From Sphingosinicella sp. YJ22 (lineage in GTDB: Bacteria > Pseudomonadota > Alphaproteobacteria > Sphingomonadales > Sphingomonadaceae), in assembly GCF_011320075.1 (NCBI RefSeq), contig NZ_JAANPA010000001.1:62001-126000 (forward strand): a DNA stretch of 64,000 nt, given 5' to 3'. This document shows, one piece after another, positions 34,860-44,256 of this stretch. Under the pieces are notes generated by a model. The model had not been told where the DNA came from. It saw nothing but the letters and a program-made list of their open reading frames with translations, and ran no database searches. Within the stretch, counting starts at the first letter, position 1. Every line of letters starts with the position of its first letter. Made by a program: the position numbers and the translations under genes.

Positions 34860-35840
34860 TCAGATCTCGAAATTGACCATTCTGGCCATGATGAACACGC
34901 CGATGCCCATCCACACGAGGCCGCCGAGGCCGGCCATGATCAGCCGCTCGTCGACGAAGAAGTTCGCGAGGTAGCCGGCGTTCATATAGTAGATGAGGCC
35001 GAACACGATGAACGGCAGCGAGCCGACGATCCACGCCGAAGCCTTGGCTTCCGACGACATCGCCTTGATCTTGAGCTTCATCTGGGCGCGCTTGCGGAGC
35101 ACGTCGGCGAGGTTGCCGAGCGTCTCGGCGAGGTTGCCGCCGGTCTCGCGCTGGATGGCGAGGCTGATCACGAAGAACTGGAACTCCGGCGTCTTGAGGC
35201 GGTCGGCGGTGTCCTGGAGGGCGGCCTCCATGGTCTTGCCGATGCGCATCTTGTCGGCGACTTCCTTGAACTCGAGGCCGACCGGCCCCTGGATCTCCTG
35301 GCCGACGACGGCGACCGTCTCGGAGATCGGCAGGCCCGAGCGAAGGCCGCGGACCATCAGCTCGATCGCGTCGGGGAAGCGCTGGGTGAACTGGGTGCCG
35401 CGCTTCTTGACGAGCTTGCCGACGATGAAGTGGGGGAGGCCGGCGCCGAGCAGCAGGCCGACGAACAAAGCGAGCAGCGCCGGAGCGCCGCGGAAGAACA
35501 AGGCTGCGAACGTCACCACGGCCAAACCGGCGGACGCACCGACATATTGCGGGAGGGTCCAGCCCTTGCCGGTCTGCTCGAGCCGCTTGCGCAGCAGCTC
35601 CGGATTGGGGATGAGCGAGGAGGCGAGACCTTCGGCGCGGGTGGACTGCGACCGGTTGGCCATGATCTTCTTGAGCTGCGCCTGGGTCGCGACGTCGGAC
35701 GAGCGGCTGTGCCGCTCGCGCACGCTCTCCAGCCGCCGGCCCTGCGACTTGGTCGCCGACGGCCCGGAGAACAGGCTGGCCAGGACCAGCAGCAGCCCGA
35801 TCGCGCCGCCACCGATCATCAGCATGGTCGTATCCGGCAT
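34860..35840 (-). CDS. tadB: Tad pilus inner-membrane protein TadB
   Basis: The 326-residue product has an N-terminal helix, two central helices (near residues 90-125), and a T2SSF domain (FPDAIELMVRGLRSGLPISE, then QRETGGNLAETLGNLADVLR). ATG 35840 has GGGAG at 5 bases; a GTG 12 bases up is less likely. Upstream, only 66 bases separate it from cpaE. In related clusters the motor ATPase gene cpaF stands in this gap; here it is missing. Confidence 0.92.
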   Translation of the reverse strand: MPDTTMLMIGGGAIGLLLVLASLFSGPSATKSQGRRLESVRERHSRSSDVATQAQLKKIMANRSQSTRAEGLASSLIPNPELLRKRLEQTGKGWTLPQYVGASAGLAVVTFAALFFRGAPALLALFVGLLLGAGLPHFIVGKLVKKRGTQFTQRFPDAIELMVRGLRSGLPISETVAVVGQEIQGPVGLEFKEVADKMRIGKTMEAALQDTADRLKTPEFQFFVISLAIQRETGGNLAETLGNLADVLRKRAQMKLKIKAMSSEAKASAWIVGSLPFIVFGLIYYMNAGYLANFFVDERLIMAGLGGLVWMGIGVFIMARMVNFEI

Positions 35841-35906
35841 CTCAACTCCCACGCGTGCGCCTGGCGCCCGCTTGCAAACGGCTTGGGCGCATCACGCCCG
35901 TTTGGC

Positions 35907-37202
35907 TCACGACTTGGCCAGAGCGACCTTCTGCGTGTCTTTCTTGGCGAGCGACTGAAGGCCGAACTTGCCGAGCTTGCCGAGCAGCGAGGTCGGCTGG
36001 CTTTCCGCCGCCTCACCGCCTTCGTCCTCGGCCTGCTCGAGCGTGAGCTTGAGCAGCTGGTTCATCGCCTGGGCGAGGCGCGAGCTCTTCGCGATCTTGA
36101 CCATCGGCTGACCGAGCTTGGCGGCCTGCGCGGCCGGCTTCGGATCGTAAGGCAGGACCACGTCGACCTTGCGCTCGATCGACAGCTCGAAATCCTTGCG
36201 ACTGACTTCCTGGACGTTCGACACGATCCGGTTGGCGGCGACGATCACCCGGGCCTGCGGCGCGTTCGCCTTGAGCCACGACAGAATGCGGATCGTGTCG
36301 CGGGTGGCGGCGAGGGTGAACTCGACGACCAGCACGACGACCTGCACGTCGGTGAGCAGGTGCGGGAACTGCACCATGACGTTGCGCGGGAAGTCGATCA
36401 CCGTGCCTTCGAAGGCGTGGCGGATCTCTTCCTGAAGCTGAAAATAGGCCGACCCGTCGGTGAGCATCGGCTGGTTGATCGGCGCCTCGGCCGACAGCAC
36501 GCACAGCCGGTCGTTGGCGCGGACCATGGCGCGTTCGATGAACAGGCCGTCGATGCGGCCCGGATTCTCGATCGCGTCGGTGAGGCCGCGGCCAGGCTCG
36601 AGGTCGAGGCTGAGCGCGCCGGTGCCGAAATGGACGTCGAGGTCGAGCAAAGCCGTCGAGCGGCTCGCCTTGTCGCCCATCAGCCAGGCGAGCGAGGTCG
36701 CGATGGTCGACGCGCCGACACCGCCGCGGGCGCCGACGACGGCGGCCATGACGTTTGGCTTGTCGGTCGCGACGTCTGCCGTGCGCGGACCGGAAATGGT
36801 CATCTGGGCATTGGCGAAGGCGTCGCGCAGATGGTCCGGCGTGAACGGCTTGAGGAGATACTCCTGGATGCCGCTGGCGATGAGGTCGCGGTAGAGGCGG
36901 ACGTCGTTGACCTGGCCGGCGGCGATCACCACCGTGCCCGGCTCGCACACCTCGGCAAGGGCGTTGATGTCGTTGAGCGGATCGCCCGATTCCGACATGT
37001 CGACGAACAGGATGGTCGGGCTCGCCGAGACCGAGAGGGTCTGGATGGCGTTGCGGAGGCCACCCTTGTTGACCTTTTCGGGCGACCAGCCGTGCTCGAC
37101 CGCGATCGGGCGCAGCTGCTCGGCCGTTTCGTCGTCGCAGACGAAGGCGGCGAAGGGGTCGCGAAGCGCCGCTGCGCGGCTACCGGAGAAAGGCGCGTTC
37201 AT
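35907..37202 (-). CDS. cpaE: Tad pilus localisation ATPase CpaE (TadZ)
   Basis: The 431-residue product has an N-terminal receiver-like domain without the full phosphorylation site (about residues 15-125). A ParA/MinD-type ATPase domain follows, with the deviant Walker A GARGGVGAST near residue 140 and LLDLDVHFG as Walker A'. It positions the Tad machine, often at the cell pole. ATG 37202 has GGGAGGAAG at 8 bases and follows the cpaD stop directly. The C-terminus has an extra Glu/Gly/Ser-rich tail. Confidence 0.92.
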   Translation of the reverse strand: MNAPFSGSRAAALRDPFAAFVCDDETAEQLRPIAVEHGWSPEKVNKGGLRNAIQTLSVSASPTILFVDMSESGDPLNDINALAEVCEPGTVVIAAGQVNDVRLYRDLIASGIQEYLLKPFTPDHLRDAFANAQMTISGPRTADVATDKPNVMAAVVGARGGVGASTIATSLAWLMGDKASRSTALLDLDVHFGTGALSLDLEPGRGLTDAIENPGRIDGLFIERAMVRANDRLCVLSAEAPINQPMLTDGSAYFQLQEEIRHAFEGTVIDFPRNVMVQFPHLLTDVQVVVLVVEFTLAATRDTIRILSWLKANAPQARVIVAANRIVSNVQEVSRKDFELSIERKVDVVLPYDPKPAAQAAKLGQPMVKIAKSSRLAQAMNQLLKLTLEQAEDEGGEAAESQPTSLLGKLGKFGLQSLAKKDTQKVALAKS

Positions 37203-37203
37203 C

Positions 37204-37875
37204 TTAGTTGCTTCCTCCCGAAGAAGAGCTGGTCGACGTCGCCGGCAGCGGCTGGGTGCCGGTCGGCTGACGCTCGCGATAGACGCGGACCGCGCGGGCG
37301 GCGGTGCTGCCGCTGCCGTCCACACTTCCCTGACGGCCGCGGACGAGGTCGTTGGGGTCGGCGACCATCGCGGCGAGGTTCGAGTTCACCGCGCAGCCGT
37401 AATTGGCCGAGGTGTTGGTCGACGGCGCGAGGCTCGGATCGTTCCAGTTCGGGCAGTTCGGCACCGACGCCGTGGCGCGGCTGGCGATCACCCGGACGGT
37501 ACCAGGCGCGACATTGCCGTTGGTGATCGGCGCGCCCGGCTGCATCAGCATGCCATATTCGCCGAGAACGCGACCGACGTCGGCGCGGGCGCCGGGCGAC
37601 GGATAGTCACGCGGCTCCTCGACGAAGATCTGGTCGCCGTAGCGAAGCTCGATGCCCTCGAACCAGCCGATTAGGCGCGAGCGCTCGGAGGCGGACAGGC
37701 CGTCCCCGGACGCGTCGAGGTCGAGCACGAAATTGGTGTGCTGAACGACCGGCTGATGGACTGAGTAAAGGCTCGGATTGTTGGCTGCGGTCAGCGGCCC
37801 GCGCGAGTTGCTCGTGCAGGCGCCGAGGCCGAGGGCGAGGACGCCGATGGCGGTGAGGCTGGTCAGACGGCGCAT
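37204..37875 (-). CDS. cpaD: Tad pilus lipoprotein CpaD
   Basis: The 223-residue product has a lipoprotein signal ending LGLGACTS and the CpaD/TadD-like pattern: FVLDLDASGDGLSASERSRL near residue 50, then VPNCPNWNDPS and NYGCAVNSNLAAMVADPNDLV near residues 135-165. It is anchored at the outer membrane and helps the CpaC secretin. ATG 37875 has AGAGGA at 6 bases. The C-terminus is Ser-rich low complexity. Confidence 0.9.
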   Translation of the reverse strand: MRRLTSLTAIGVLALGLGACTSNSRGPLTAANNPSLYSVHQPVVQHTNFVLDLDASGDGLSASERSRLIGWFEGIELRYGDQIFVEEPRDYPSPGARADVGRVLGEYGMLMQPGAPITNGNVAPGTVRVIASRATASVPNCPNWNDPSLAPSTNTSANYGCAVNSNLAAMVADPNDLVRGRQGSVDGSGSTAARAVRVYRERQPTGTQPLPATSTSSSSGGSN

Positions 37876-37892
37876 CGTCAATCCTCTCATGA

Positions 37893-39458
37893 TCAGAAGT
37901 CGAAGCCCGGCCGAGCGCCGCTGTCGGCGCGGGCGGGGGCTGAGTTGGCGGCGGTCTGGACCGGTGCGGAAGCGGCAGCCGGCGCGGGCAGCGGCGCGGC
38001 CTGGCCGGTCACGATTCCGGGGCGGACGGTCTGCGCCGGGCCTGCGGCCGGCATCGGACGAGCCTCGCCGCTGCGGCCGGCATGGCCCTGGCCGAGGAGC
38101 ACGTTCTCGACGTCGCCCGACGAGCGGTAGCCGTCGGTCGGCAGAGCGATCCGGTTCGCAGAGACCGGCTGGACCAGGTAGGGCGTGACGACGATCACAA
38201 GTTCCGTCTCGGCGCGGCGGAAGCCGTTCGAGCGGAACAGGGCGCCGATGATCGGCAGGCTGCCGAGGAACGGCGTCCGGTTGATCGTGCTGTTGCTGAC
38301 GTTGCGCAGCAGGCCGCTGATCATCATGCTCTGGCCCGAGCCGAGCTCGACGGTCGTCTCGGTGCGGCGGGTGGTCAGTGCCGGCACCTGGAAGCCGTTG
38401 ATGCGGACCGAGCCTTCGTTGGAAAGCTCAGACACTTCAGGACGAACGCGCATCGAGATGCGGCCGTTGTCGAGGACGATCGGCGAGAAGGCGAGGCCGA
38501 CGCCATATTGCTTATATTCGACGGTGACCGCGCCGAGCGACTGCGAGATCGGGATCGGGAACTCGCCGCCGGCGAGGAAGCTGGCGGTCTCGCCCGACAG
38601 CGCCGTCAGGGTCGGCTCGGCGAGGATGTTCACGAGGCCGTTCGACTCATTGAGGTCGAGCGAGCCCATCAGGTCGACGCCGAAAAGGCGGCCGGCCGCG
38701 CCGAGCAAGGTCCCGGCGGCAGCCGGAAACGCGAAATTGGTGCCGACCTGCGCCGGATTGCCGGTCACCGGGTTGATGAGCGTGTCGCTGACGATCGGCT
38801 CGATCGTACCCTGGGCGCCGCGGCCGATGCCGAACAGGAAGCCGCCGCTCTGGTCGCGGCTGGTGATGTTGGCGTTGATGTCGCGGACGAGCGAGCGGCT
38901 GACCTCGGCGATGCGGACCTGCAGCATGACCTGCTGCGGGGTCGCGGTGCGCAGGCGGCTGAGCACCTGGGTGCCTTCGCCGACGAACGCCTGGACGAGG
39001 CGCTGGGCCTCCTCGGCGTCTTCCGGCGCGGAGACGGTGCCGGTGAGCAGCACCATGCCGCTCATCGGGGTCGCGCGAATCTCCGCCTCGGGCATGGCGA
39101 GATCGAGCATCTCGTCGACCGAGGCGAGGTTCTGGCCGACCCGCACCGAGGCCGAGTAGATCACCCGGCCGCTGCGGTCGGTGGCATAGACGGTGGTCTG
39201 GCCGGCGGCCTTGCCGAAGATATAGATCGAGGTGTTGGAGCGGACCTGGACGTCGGCGACAGCGTCGTTGGCGACGAACAGGTCGGCCATGACGCCGTTG
39301 AGTTGGACCAGGCGGCCGGCGCCGACCGACAGGGTCACGTCCTCGGCCGGGGCCACGGTCGGCTGCGCGGCGACCTGCGTCGCCGGGGCGGCGAGGGTCA
39401 CCGCCAGGGCGGCGGCAACCGACAGGCCGAGGCGGCGCGAAACTTTCACTTTCAGCAT
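37893..39458 (-). CDS. cpaC: Tad pilus secretin CpaC (RcpA)
   Basis: The 521-residue product has a signal peptide, an N-terminal pilus/BON-like domain (residues 40-165) and a C-terminal secretin domain. Secretin segments are NILAEPTLTALSGETASFLAGGEFPIP, VRPEVSEL and FLGSLPIIGALFRSN. It forms the outer-membrane pore for the pilus. A Pro/Ala-rich tail of about 70 residues follows the secretin domain. cpaB ends one base upstream. Confidence 0.94.
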   Translation of the reverse strand: MLKVKVSRRLGLSVAAALAVTLAAPATQVAAQPTVAPAEDVTLSVGAGRLVQLNGVMADLFVANDAVADVQVRSNTSIYIFGKAAGQTTVYATDRSGRVIYSASVRVGQNLASVDEMLDLAMPEAEIRATPMSGMVLLTGTVSAPEDAEEAQRLVQAFVGEGTQVLSRLRTATPQQVMLQVRIAEVSRSLVRDINANITSRDQSGGFLFGIGRGAQGTIEPIVSDTLINPVTGNPAQVGTNFAFPAAAGTLLGAAGRLFGVDLMGSLDLNESNGLVNILAEPTLTALSGETASFLAGGEFPIPISQSLGAVTVEYKQYGVGLAFSPIVLDNGRISMRVRPEVSELSNEGSVRINGFQVPALTTRRTETTVELGSGQSMMISGLLRNVSNSTINRTPFLGSLPIIGALFRSNGFRRAETELVIVVTPYLVQPVSANRIALPTDGYRSSGDVENVLLGQGHAGRSGEARPMPAAGPAQTVRPGIVTGQAAPLPAPAAASAPVQTAANSAPARADSGARPGFDF

Positions 39459-39459
39459 C

Positions 39460-40488
39460 TTAGCGGCCTCCGACCGGAACCAGGGTCACGTTGTTACCGC
39501 GCGCGACACGGACGGTCGGGCCGATCGGCACGGAAGGATCAGACTGCGGCCCGCGCGACGGCTGGTAGACCGTCGCCGGCGCCGTGGGGCGCGGCGCCGG
39601 GCGCGTCGGCGCGGTGCGGCGCTGGAAGCGCGAGACGTCGGCGCCGACCGTGAAGGTCGAATGGACGTCCACCGGCTGGCCGGCGATGGCGATCAGCATG
39701 CGACGCTCGGCATTGGGATCGCCATTCTCGGGGACCTGCACCTCGCCGGAGGCGATGGCGCGCTCCAGCTCGGCGCCGTTGTCGGCGAGGCTCCGCAGCG
39801 ACAGCGACAGTTGCCCGATCGTCTGGGCGACCGCGATCTTCTCGGCGATGCGCGGCGTGGCCTCGAGGGTCACGGTGGCGATCGGAGCGGCGACCTGGTT
39901 GCCCTGCTCGTCGCGGGCGTTGATGCGCTGGTCGGTGGCGAGCACGCGGATGTTGCGGATGATCGTCTCGGACACGCGCAGCGGATTCTGGCTGCCGTCC
40001 TCGGGACGGACTTCGTGGGTCAGGACGAGGTCGACGCGGTCGCCCGGGAAGACGAAGCCGGCGACGCCGCTGGTGGCGGACACGCCCACGGTGATGGCGC
40101 GCATGCCCGGTCCGAGCGCGGCGGCGAGGAAGCCGCGGTCGCCCGGACGAACGACGCTGTCTTGGGTGAGCGGCTGGCCGGCCGTGATCTCGGTGCGCAC
40201 GACGGTGCCGATCAGGTCCTGCGGGTTGGCGGAACCCTGGCCGCGGATGAAATAGGCCGGCTGGACGAGACCTTCCGGCCACATCTGATAGCGCAGCGCC
40301 TCGGCATCGATGATGGTGCCGACCGGAAGCGTCTTGGTCGCGACCAGGACTTCAGGGCCGCGGGGCGCCTGCACCTGGGCCGAAGCCTCGGGCGCGGAAG
40401 CGCCGATGAACATGTTCCTCGCGAGGAGGGCTGTGACAGCGGCGATGGCAAGCGCCCCTACCAGCAAAATGATCTTGCGAACGTCCAC
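39460..40488 (-). CDS. cpaB: Tad pilus assembly protein CpaB (RcpC)
   Basis: The 342-residue product has one N-terminal membrane helix (residues 5-26) and a SAF domain (VLVATKTLPVGTIIDAEALR near residue 48). An RcpC-like periplasmic domain follows (FVFPGDRVDLVLTHEV). The start is GTG 40488 with GGGGAGG at 8 bases. The C-terminus is Pro/Arg-rich and probably disordered. It follows cpaA after 43 bases. Confidence 0.92.
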   Translation of the reverse strand: MDVRKIILLVGALAIAAVTALLARNMFIGASAPEASAQVQAPRGPEVLVATKTLPVGTIIDAEALRYQMWPEGLVQPAYFIRGQGSANPQDLIGTVVRTEITAGQPLTQDSVVRPGDRGFLAAALGPGMRAITVGVSATSGVAGFVFPGDRVDLVLTHEVRPEDGSQNPLRVSETIIRNIRVLATDQRINARDEQGNQVAAPIATVTLEATPRIAEKIAVAQTIGQLSLSLRSLADNGAELERAIASGEVQVPENGDPNAERRMLIAIAGQPVDVHSTFTVGADVSRFQRRTAPTRPAPRPTAPATVYQPSRGPQSDPSVPIGPTVRVARGNNVTLVPVGGR

Positions 40489-40531
40489 GCGAAAGGCCTC
40501 CCCAAGGGCAGCTCGAAACCAGCGCTACCAA

Positions 40532-41002
40532 TCACCCAAAGTGGTTAAGGAACCGTTGGCCAATCAGCCAAATTCCAGCGAATGCGATGGCAACACCATA
40601 AGGAACCTCGACCGCGCCGCTGAGCTTGCGGATGCGGTGCGAGGCGACGGTGGCGAGCGTCAGGACGCCGCCGGCGAAAGACATGATGACGACGAGGAGC
40701 AGAACCGCGCCGGGCGGCAGCCACAGGACCAGGGCGGTCAGCAGCTTGACGTCGCCGCCGCCCATCCAGCCCATCGCGAACGCACCGGCGAACAGGCCGA
40801 AGACCAACAGGGCGACGCCGAGCTGGATCGCCATATCGGGCCAGATCGCCAGCCCGGTGTTCCACCAGAAGGCCGGAGCGAGCAGGGCCACCGGGATCAC
40901 GATCCAGTGCGGAATCTCGCGTTTCCTGAGGTCGCACACCGCCGCCGCGACCAGCAAGGCCGCGAGCGCCGCGAGCAAAATCCAGGAAATCCCCTCCGTC
41001 AT
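40532..41002 (-). CDS. cpaA: Tad prepilin peptidase CpaA (TadV)
   Basis: The 156-residue type IV prepilin peptidase is the short Tad form. It has about five to six helices and the two catalytic aspartates, in VCDLRKREIP (near residue 24) and in GGGDVKLL (near residue 83). It should cleave the Flp pilin and pseudopilins. It is the first gene of the operon, divergent from the hydrolase at 41053 with only 50 bases between. No pilin gene precedes it, unlike in most tad loci, and no strong ribosome site is visible. Confidence 0.92.
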   Translation of the reverse strand: MTEGISWILLAALAALLVAAAVCDLRKREIPHWIVIPVALLAPAFWWNTGLAIWPDMAIQLGVALLVFGLFAGAFAMGWMGGGDVKLLTALVLWLPPGAVLLLVVIMSFAGGVLTLATVASHRIRKLSGAVEVPYGVAIAFAGIWLIGQRFLNHFG

Positions 41003-41052
41003 GGAAAAGAGTCACTAGACGCTGTTGCTTAGGAAACCGTAACCGGACGGGG

Positions 41053-41988
41053 ATGGGAACCACGGTGATGGATCGGCGCGCTTATCCGGCCGGTCTCAAG
41101 CAATGGAATTGGCGGGCGCCGGACGGCTGGCTCCACCGGCGGGTGGACTGGCCGCAGCCGCACGGCGTCGCGCCGCGCGGAAGCCTGCTGTTCGCCGCCG
41201 GCCGCGGGGACTTCGTCGAGAAATATCTCGAGGCGCTGGGCGATTGGCACGCGCGCGGCTGGTCGGTGTCGTCGTTCGACTGGCGCGGGCAGGGGCGCTC
41301 CAAGGGCAGCAATGCCGCCGGCCATTTCGACAGCTTCGATGTCCTCGTCGAGGATCTTGGCCACCTGATCGACGACTGGACGGCCTCGACTCCCGCGCCC
41401 CATGTCGTGGTCGCCCACTCGATGGGGGGGCACATGCTGCTTCGCCTGCTCATCGCACGGCGGCCGCAGATCGAGGCCGCGGTGCTGGTCGCCCCGATGA
41501 TCGTCGTGAATAGCGGCGCATTTCCGGAATGGGCGGCGGCGGGGCTTGCCGCCGCGGCGACGATGACGGGCTTCGGGCGCTGGCCGATCTGGGGCGTGCA
41601 GCTCTCACGCGCGCCCGCGGGATCGGTAAGGCAGCGGATCCTCACCGGCTGCGCCGACCGTTACGAGGACGAGCTCTATTGGTGGGACCGCGAGCCCGAC
41701 GCGTCGCCGGCGCCGCCGAGCTTCGGCTGGCTCAATGCCGCCTACCATTCGGCGCGGGCCTTCACCGCCGAGGCGCTGGCCAAGGTCGACCTGCCGGTGC
41801 TGGTGCTCGGCGCCGACCAGGACCAGCTGGTCAGCCCGGCGGCGATCCGCCGGGTCGCGGGACTGCTGCCGAACGGCGAGCTCGCCATGTTCGACGATTG
41901 CGCCCACGAGATCCTGCGCGAGCGCGACCATGTCCGCGCCGAGGCGCTCGCCCGCATCGACGCCTTCCTCGACGCGCGAGTGCGATGA
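41053..41988 (+). CDS. alpha/beta hydrolase, lysophospholipase/monoacylglycerol-lipase type
   Basis: The 311-residue product has the nucleophile elbow VVAHSMGGH (Ser near residue 123), an acid in LVLGADQDQLVS near residue 258, and a His in DDCAHEILRE near residue 287. The pattern matches the Hydrolase_4 family that hydrolyses monoacylglycerols or lysophospholipids. No signal peptide is visible. ATG 41053 is chosen; ATG 41068 is possible. Its stop overlaps the next start as ATGA. Confidence 0.85.
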   Translation: MGTTVMDRRAYPAGLKQWNWRAPDGWLHRRVDWPQPHGVAPRGSLLFAAGRGDFVEKYLEALGDWHARGWSVSSFDWRGQGRSKGSNAAGHFDSFDVLVEDLGHLIDDWTASTPAPHVVVAHSMGGHMLLRLLIARRPQIEAAVLVAPMIVVNSGAFPEWAAAGLAAAATMTGFGRWPIWGVQLSRAPAGSVRQRILTGCADRYEDELYWWDREPDASPAPPSFGWLNAAYHSARAFTAEALAKVDLPVLVLGADQDQLVSPAAIRRVAGLLPNGELAMFDDCAHEILRERDHVRAEALARIDAFLDARVR

Positions 41989-43103
41989 GCACGGCCTTCG
42001 ACGTCGCCATCGTCGGCGCCGGCATGGCGGGCGCGAGCCTCGCCGCCGAGGTCGCGCCGCATGCGCGCGTGCTGCTGCTCGAGGCGGAGGACCATCCTGG
42101 CTATCATTCGACCGGGCGATCGGCCGCTTTCTGGTCGGAGACTTATGGCGGCCCCGGTATCCAGCCGCTCACCACCGCGTCGCGCGAATTCCTCGCCAAT
42201 CCGCCGGAGCATGTCTCCGACCGCTCGTTCCTCAGCCATCGTGGCTGCCTCCACATCGCCGACGCCTCGGGCGAGGTGGCGCTCGACCGCCTGCTCGCCG
42301 ATTTCGACGGGTCCGACGTCGTGCTCGAGCCGCGCGACCGAGCCGAGCTGGAGGCGGCGCTGCCGCAGGTCCGGCCGGGCTGGGACCGCGGAGTCTACGA
42401 GCCGAGCTGCGCCGACATCGACGTCGCCGGCCTCCATGCCGCCTATCTGCGCGTGGCGCGAAGGGCCGGCGCCGAGCTGGTCACCGACGCTCGGGTCGAG
42501 CGGGCGGAGCGGGCAGCGGGGCAGTGGCGCCTCGAGACCCGCGCCGGCACCTTCGCCGCGGCCGTGCTGGTCGACGCGGCCGGCGCCTGGGCCGACGAGG
42601 TCGCCGCGCTGGCCGGCGAGCGGCCGCTCGGGATCCAGCCCTATCGCCGCACCCTGCTGCAAGTGGAGGTGGATCCGCCCGCGCCGGGGGACCTGCCGTT
42701 GGTCGTCGATGCGGCGGAGCGCTTCTACTTCAAGCCCGAGGCGGGCGGGCGGCTGTGGCTCAGCCCGCATGACGAGACCGCCTGCGATCCGTGCGACTGC
42801 GCGCCCGAGGAGCTGGACGTGGCCCGCGCGATCGCCGGCCTCGAGCTCGCCACCGACTGGCGGGTGGTGCGCGTCGAGCGGCGCTGGGCGGGGCTGCGCA
42901 GCTTCGCTCCCGACCGCCTGCCGGTCTACGGCTTCTCCGACAGCGGCCGAGGCTTCTTCTGGTGCGCCGGCCAGGGCGGCTTCGGAATCCAGACCGCGCC
43001 CGCCGCCGCGCGGCTCGCGGCCGGCCTCTTGCTCGGCCGCGCCGACATGTCGGCGCCGGATATCGAGCCGAGCCGATATCGTCCCGACCGGTTCGCGTCC
43101 TGA
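41985..43103 (+). CDS. FAD-dependent D-amino-acid dehydrogenase-like protein
   Basis: The 372-residue DAO-family flavoprotein has the FAD motif VAIVGAGMAGASLAAE (residues 7-22) and PGYHSTGRSAAFWSETYG. The latter, together with RLWLSPHDETACDPCD later, resembles D-arginine dehydrogenase (DauA) type enzymes. It likely oxidises a D-amino acid to the 2-oxo acid, passing electrons to quinone or another carrier; the exact substrate is uncertain. It overlaps the hydrolase gene by four bases and is followed by the TVP38 gene after one base. Confidence 0.82.
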   Translation: MSTAFDVAIVGAGMAGASLAAEVAPHARVLLLEAEDHPGYHSTGRSAAFWSETYGGPGIQPLTTASREFLANPPEHVSDRSFLSHRGCLHIADASGEVALDRLLADFDGSDVVLEPRDRAELEAALPQVRPGWDRGVYEPSCADIDVAGLHAAYLRVARRAGAELVTDARVERAERAAGQWRLETRAGTFAAAVLVDAAGAWADEVAALAGERPLGIQPYRRTLLQVEVDPPAPGDLPLVVDAAERFYFKPEAGGRLWLSPHDETACDPCDCAPEELDVARAIAGLELATDWRVVRVERRWAGLRSFAPDRLPVYGFSDSGRGFFWCAGQGGFGIQTAPAAARLAAGLLLGRADMSAPDIEPSRYRPDRFAS

Positions 43104-43104
43104 C

Positions 43105-43806
43105 ATGAACAAGCGATCGATCGGCGCTGCCTTTTTCCTGCTGCTTATCGCGGCCACGTTCGCCGTCACCTTCGCGACGCCCGCCGAGACCCTGCTGACG
43201 GTTGAAGGGCTGCAGCGGGCCTGCGCCGATCTCAACGCGGCGGTCCAGGAAAGGTGGGCGCTATGGGCGGCCTTGTTCTTCATCACCTGCGTGGTGGCGA
43301 CCAGTGTGTCCTTCCCAATAGGCCCGGTGATCGGCATCTCGGCGGGCGCCCTGTTCGGCTTCTGGCCGGGACTGCTGCTGGCGTGGGGCGGAGCGGCGGT
43401 CGGCTCGACGATGGCCTTTCTCGGATCCCGCCACTTCTTCCGAGAGGTGGTGGAAGCGAAGCTCGGCCCGCGCTTCGAACGCATCGAGCGCGCGTTCGAG
43501 GAGCAGGGCGCGGTCTATCTGCTGACCCTGCGCCTCAACCCGTTCGTTCCTTACTGGCTGGTCAACCTGTCAATGGGGCTGACCCACATGCGGCTGTCCA
43601 CCTACGTCCCGCTGACGATGATCGGCCTGATGCCGGCATTCGTCATCTACGCCCATGCCGGGACTCAGCTTGCGACCCTCCAGTCGCTGTCGAGCATCAT
43701 GTCGCCGGCGGTGATCGCGGCGCTCCTGCTACTCAGCTTCTTTCCGATCCTGGCGAAGCTGTACCGGGACCGGCGGGTGGAACGGATGCGCCGCCAAGCC
43801 GGCTGA
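43105..43806 (+). CDS. TVP38/TMEM64-family (DedA-superfamily) membrane protein
   Basis: The 233-residue product has about six helices and the SNARE-associated/VTT domain pattern: FPIGPVIGISAGALFGFWPG, then RLNPFVPYWLVNLSMGLT and TMIGLMPAFVIYAHAGTQL. Family members are linked to lipid movement and membrane homeostasis. It is the third gene of a tight plus-strand operon. Its stop abuts that of rnhA on the other strand. Confidence 0.85.
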   Translation: MNKRSIGAAFFLLLIAATFAVTFATPAETLLTVEGLQRACADLNAAVQERWALWAALFFITCVVATSVSFPIGPVIGISAGALFGFWPGLLLAWGGAAVGSTMAFLGSRHFFREVVEAKLGPRFERIERAFEEQGAVYLLTLRLNPFVPYWLVNLSMGLTHMRLSTYVPLTMIGLMPAFVIYAHAGTQLATLQSLSSIMSPAVIAALLLLSFFPILAKLYRDRRVERMRRQAG

Positions 43807-44247
43807 TCAGCGGCCCCGGAACTGCTCGGCGGCGGCGCAGGCGAGCTCGTCGGCGCGCTCATTCTCCGGGTGGCCGGCATGGCCCTTCACCCATTCCCAG
43901 CTGATCTTGTGCGGCGCCGCGGCGGCGAGCAGCTCGCGCCACAGATCCTCGTTCTTGACCGGCTTCCTGCCGGCCGTCCGCCAGCCGTTGCGCTGCCAGC
44001 CATGGACCCACTTGGTGATTCCGTCGCGGACATAGATGCTGTCGGTGCTGAGCACCACCTCGCAGGGGCGGGTGAGCGCCTCGAGCGCGCGGACCGCGGC
44101 GGTCAGCTCCATGCGGTTGTTGGTGGTCAGCGCCTCGCCGCCGGACAATTCCTTCTCGTGCGGGCCGAAGCGGATCACGGCGCCCCAGCCGCCCGGGCCG
44201 GGATTGCCCTTGCACGCGCCGTCCGTGAAGATCTCGACCTTCGACAA
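43807..44247 (-). CDS. rnhA: ribonuclease HI
   Basis: The 146-residue enzyme degrades RNA in RNA-DNA hybrids. All four catalytic acids are present: Asp in TDGACKGN, Glu in NRMELTA, Asp in STDSIYV, and Asp in ERADELA. The HGWQRNGW basic loop is also present. The start is the TTG at 44247; an in-frame stop lies 12 bases upstream and no ATG fits. It follows ispH after 9 bases and is probably in one transcript with it. Confidence 0.95.
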   Translation of the reverse strand: MSKVEIFTDGACKGNPGPGGWGAVIRFGPHEKELSGGEALTTNNRMELTAAVRALEALTRPCEVVLSTDSIYVRDGITKWVHGWQRNGWRTAGRKPVKNEDLWRELLAAAAPHKISWEWVKGHAGHPENERADELACAAAEQFRGR

Positions 44248-44256
44248 GGGGATGGA

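Noticed and set aside
35841-35906. Remains of cpaF in the tadB-cpaE gap
   Set aside because: Only 66 bases with a weak GGGCG/CGCCC hairpin; no readable CpaF segment in any frame, so loss cannot be shown from the sequence.
34806-37526. Plus-strand open frame of about 900 codons opposite tadB and cpaE
   Set aside because: Antisense shadow of genes with clear domains; no motif of its own.
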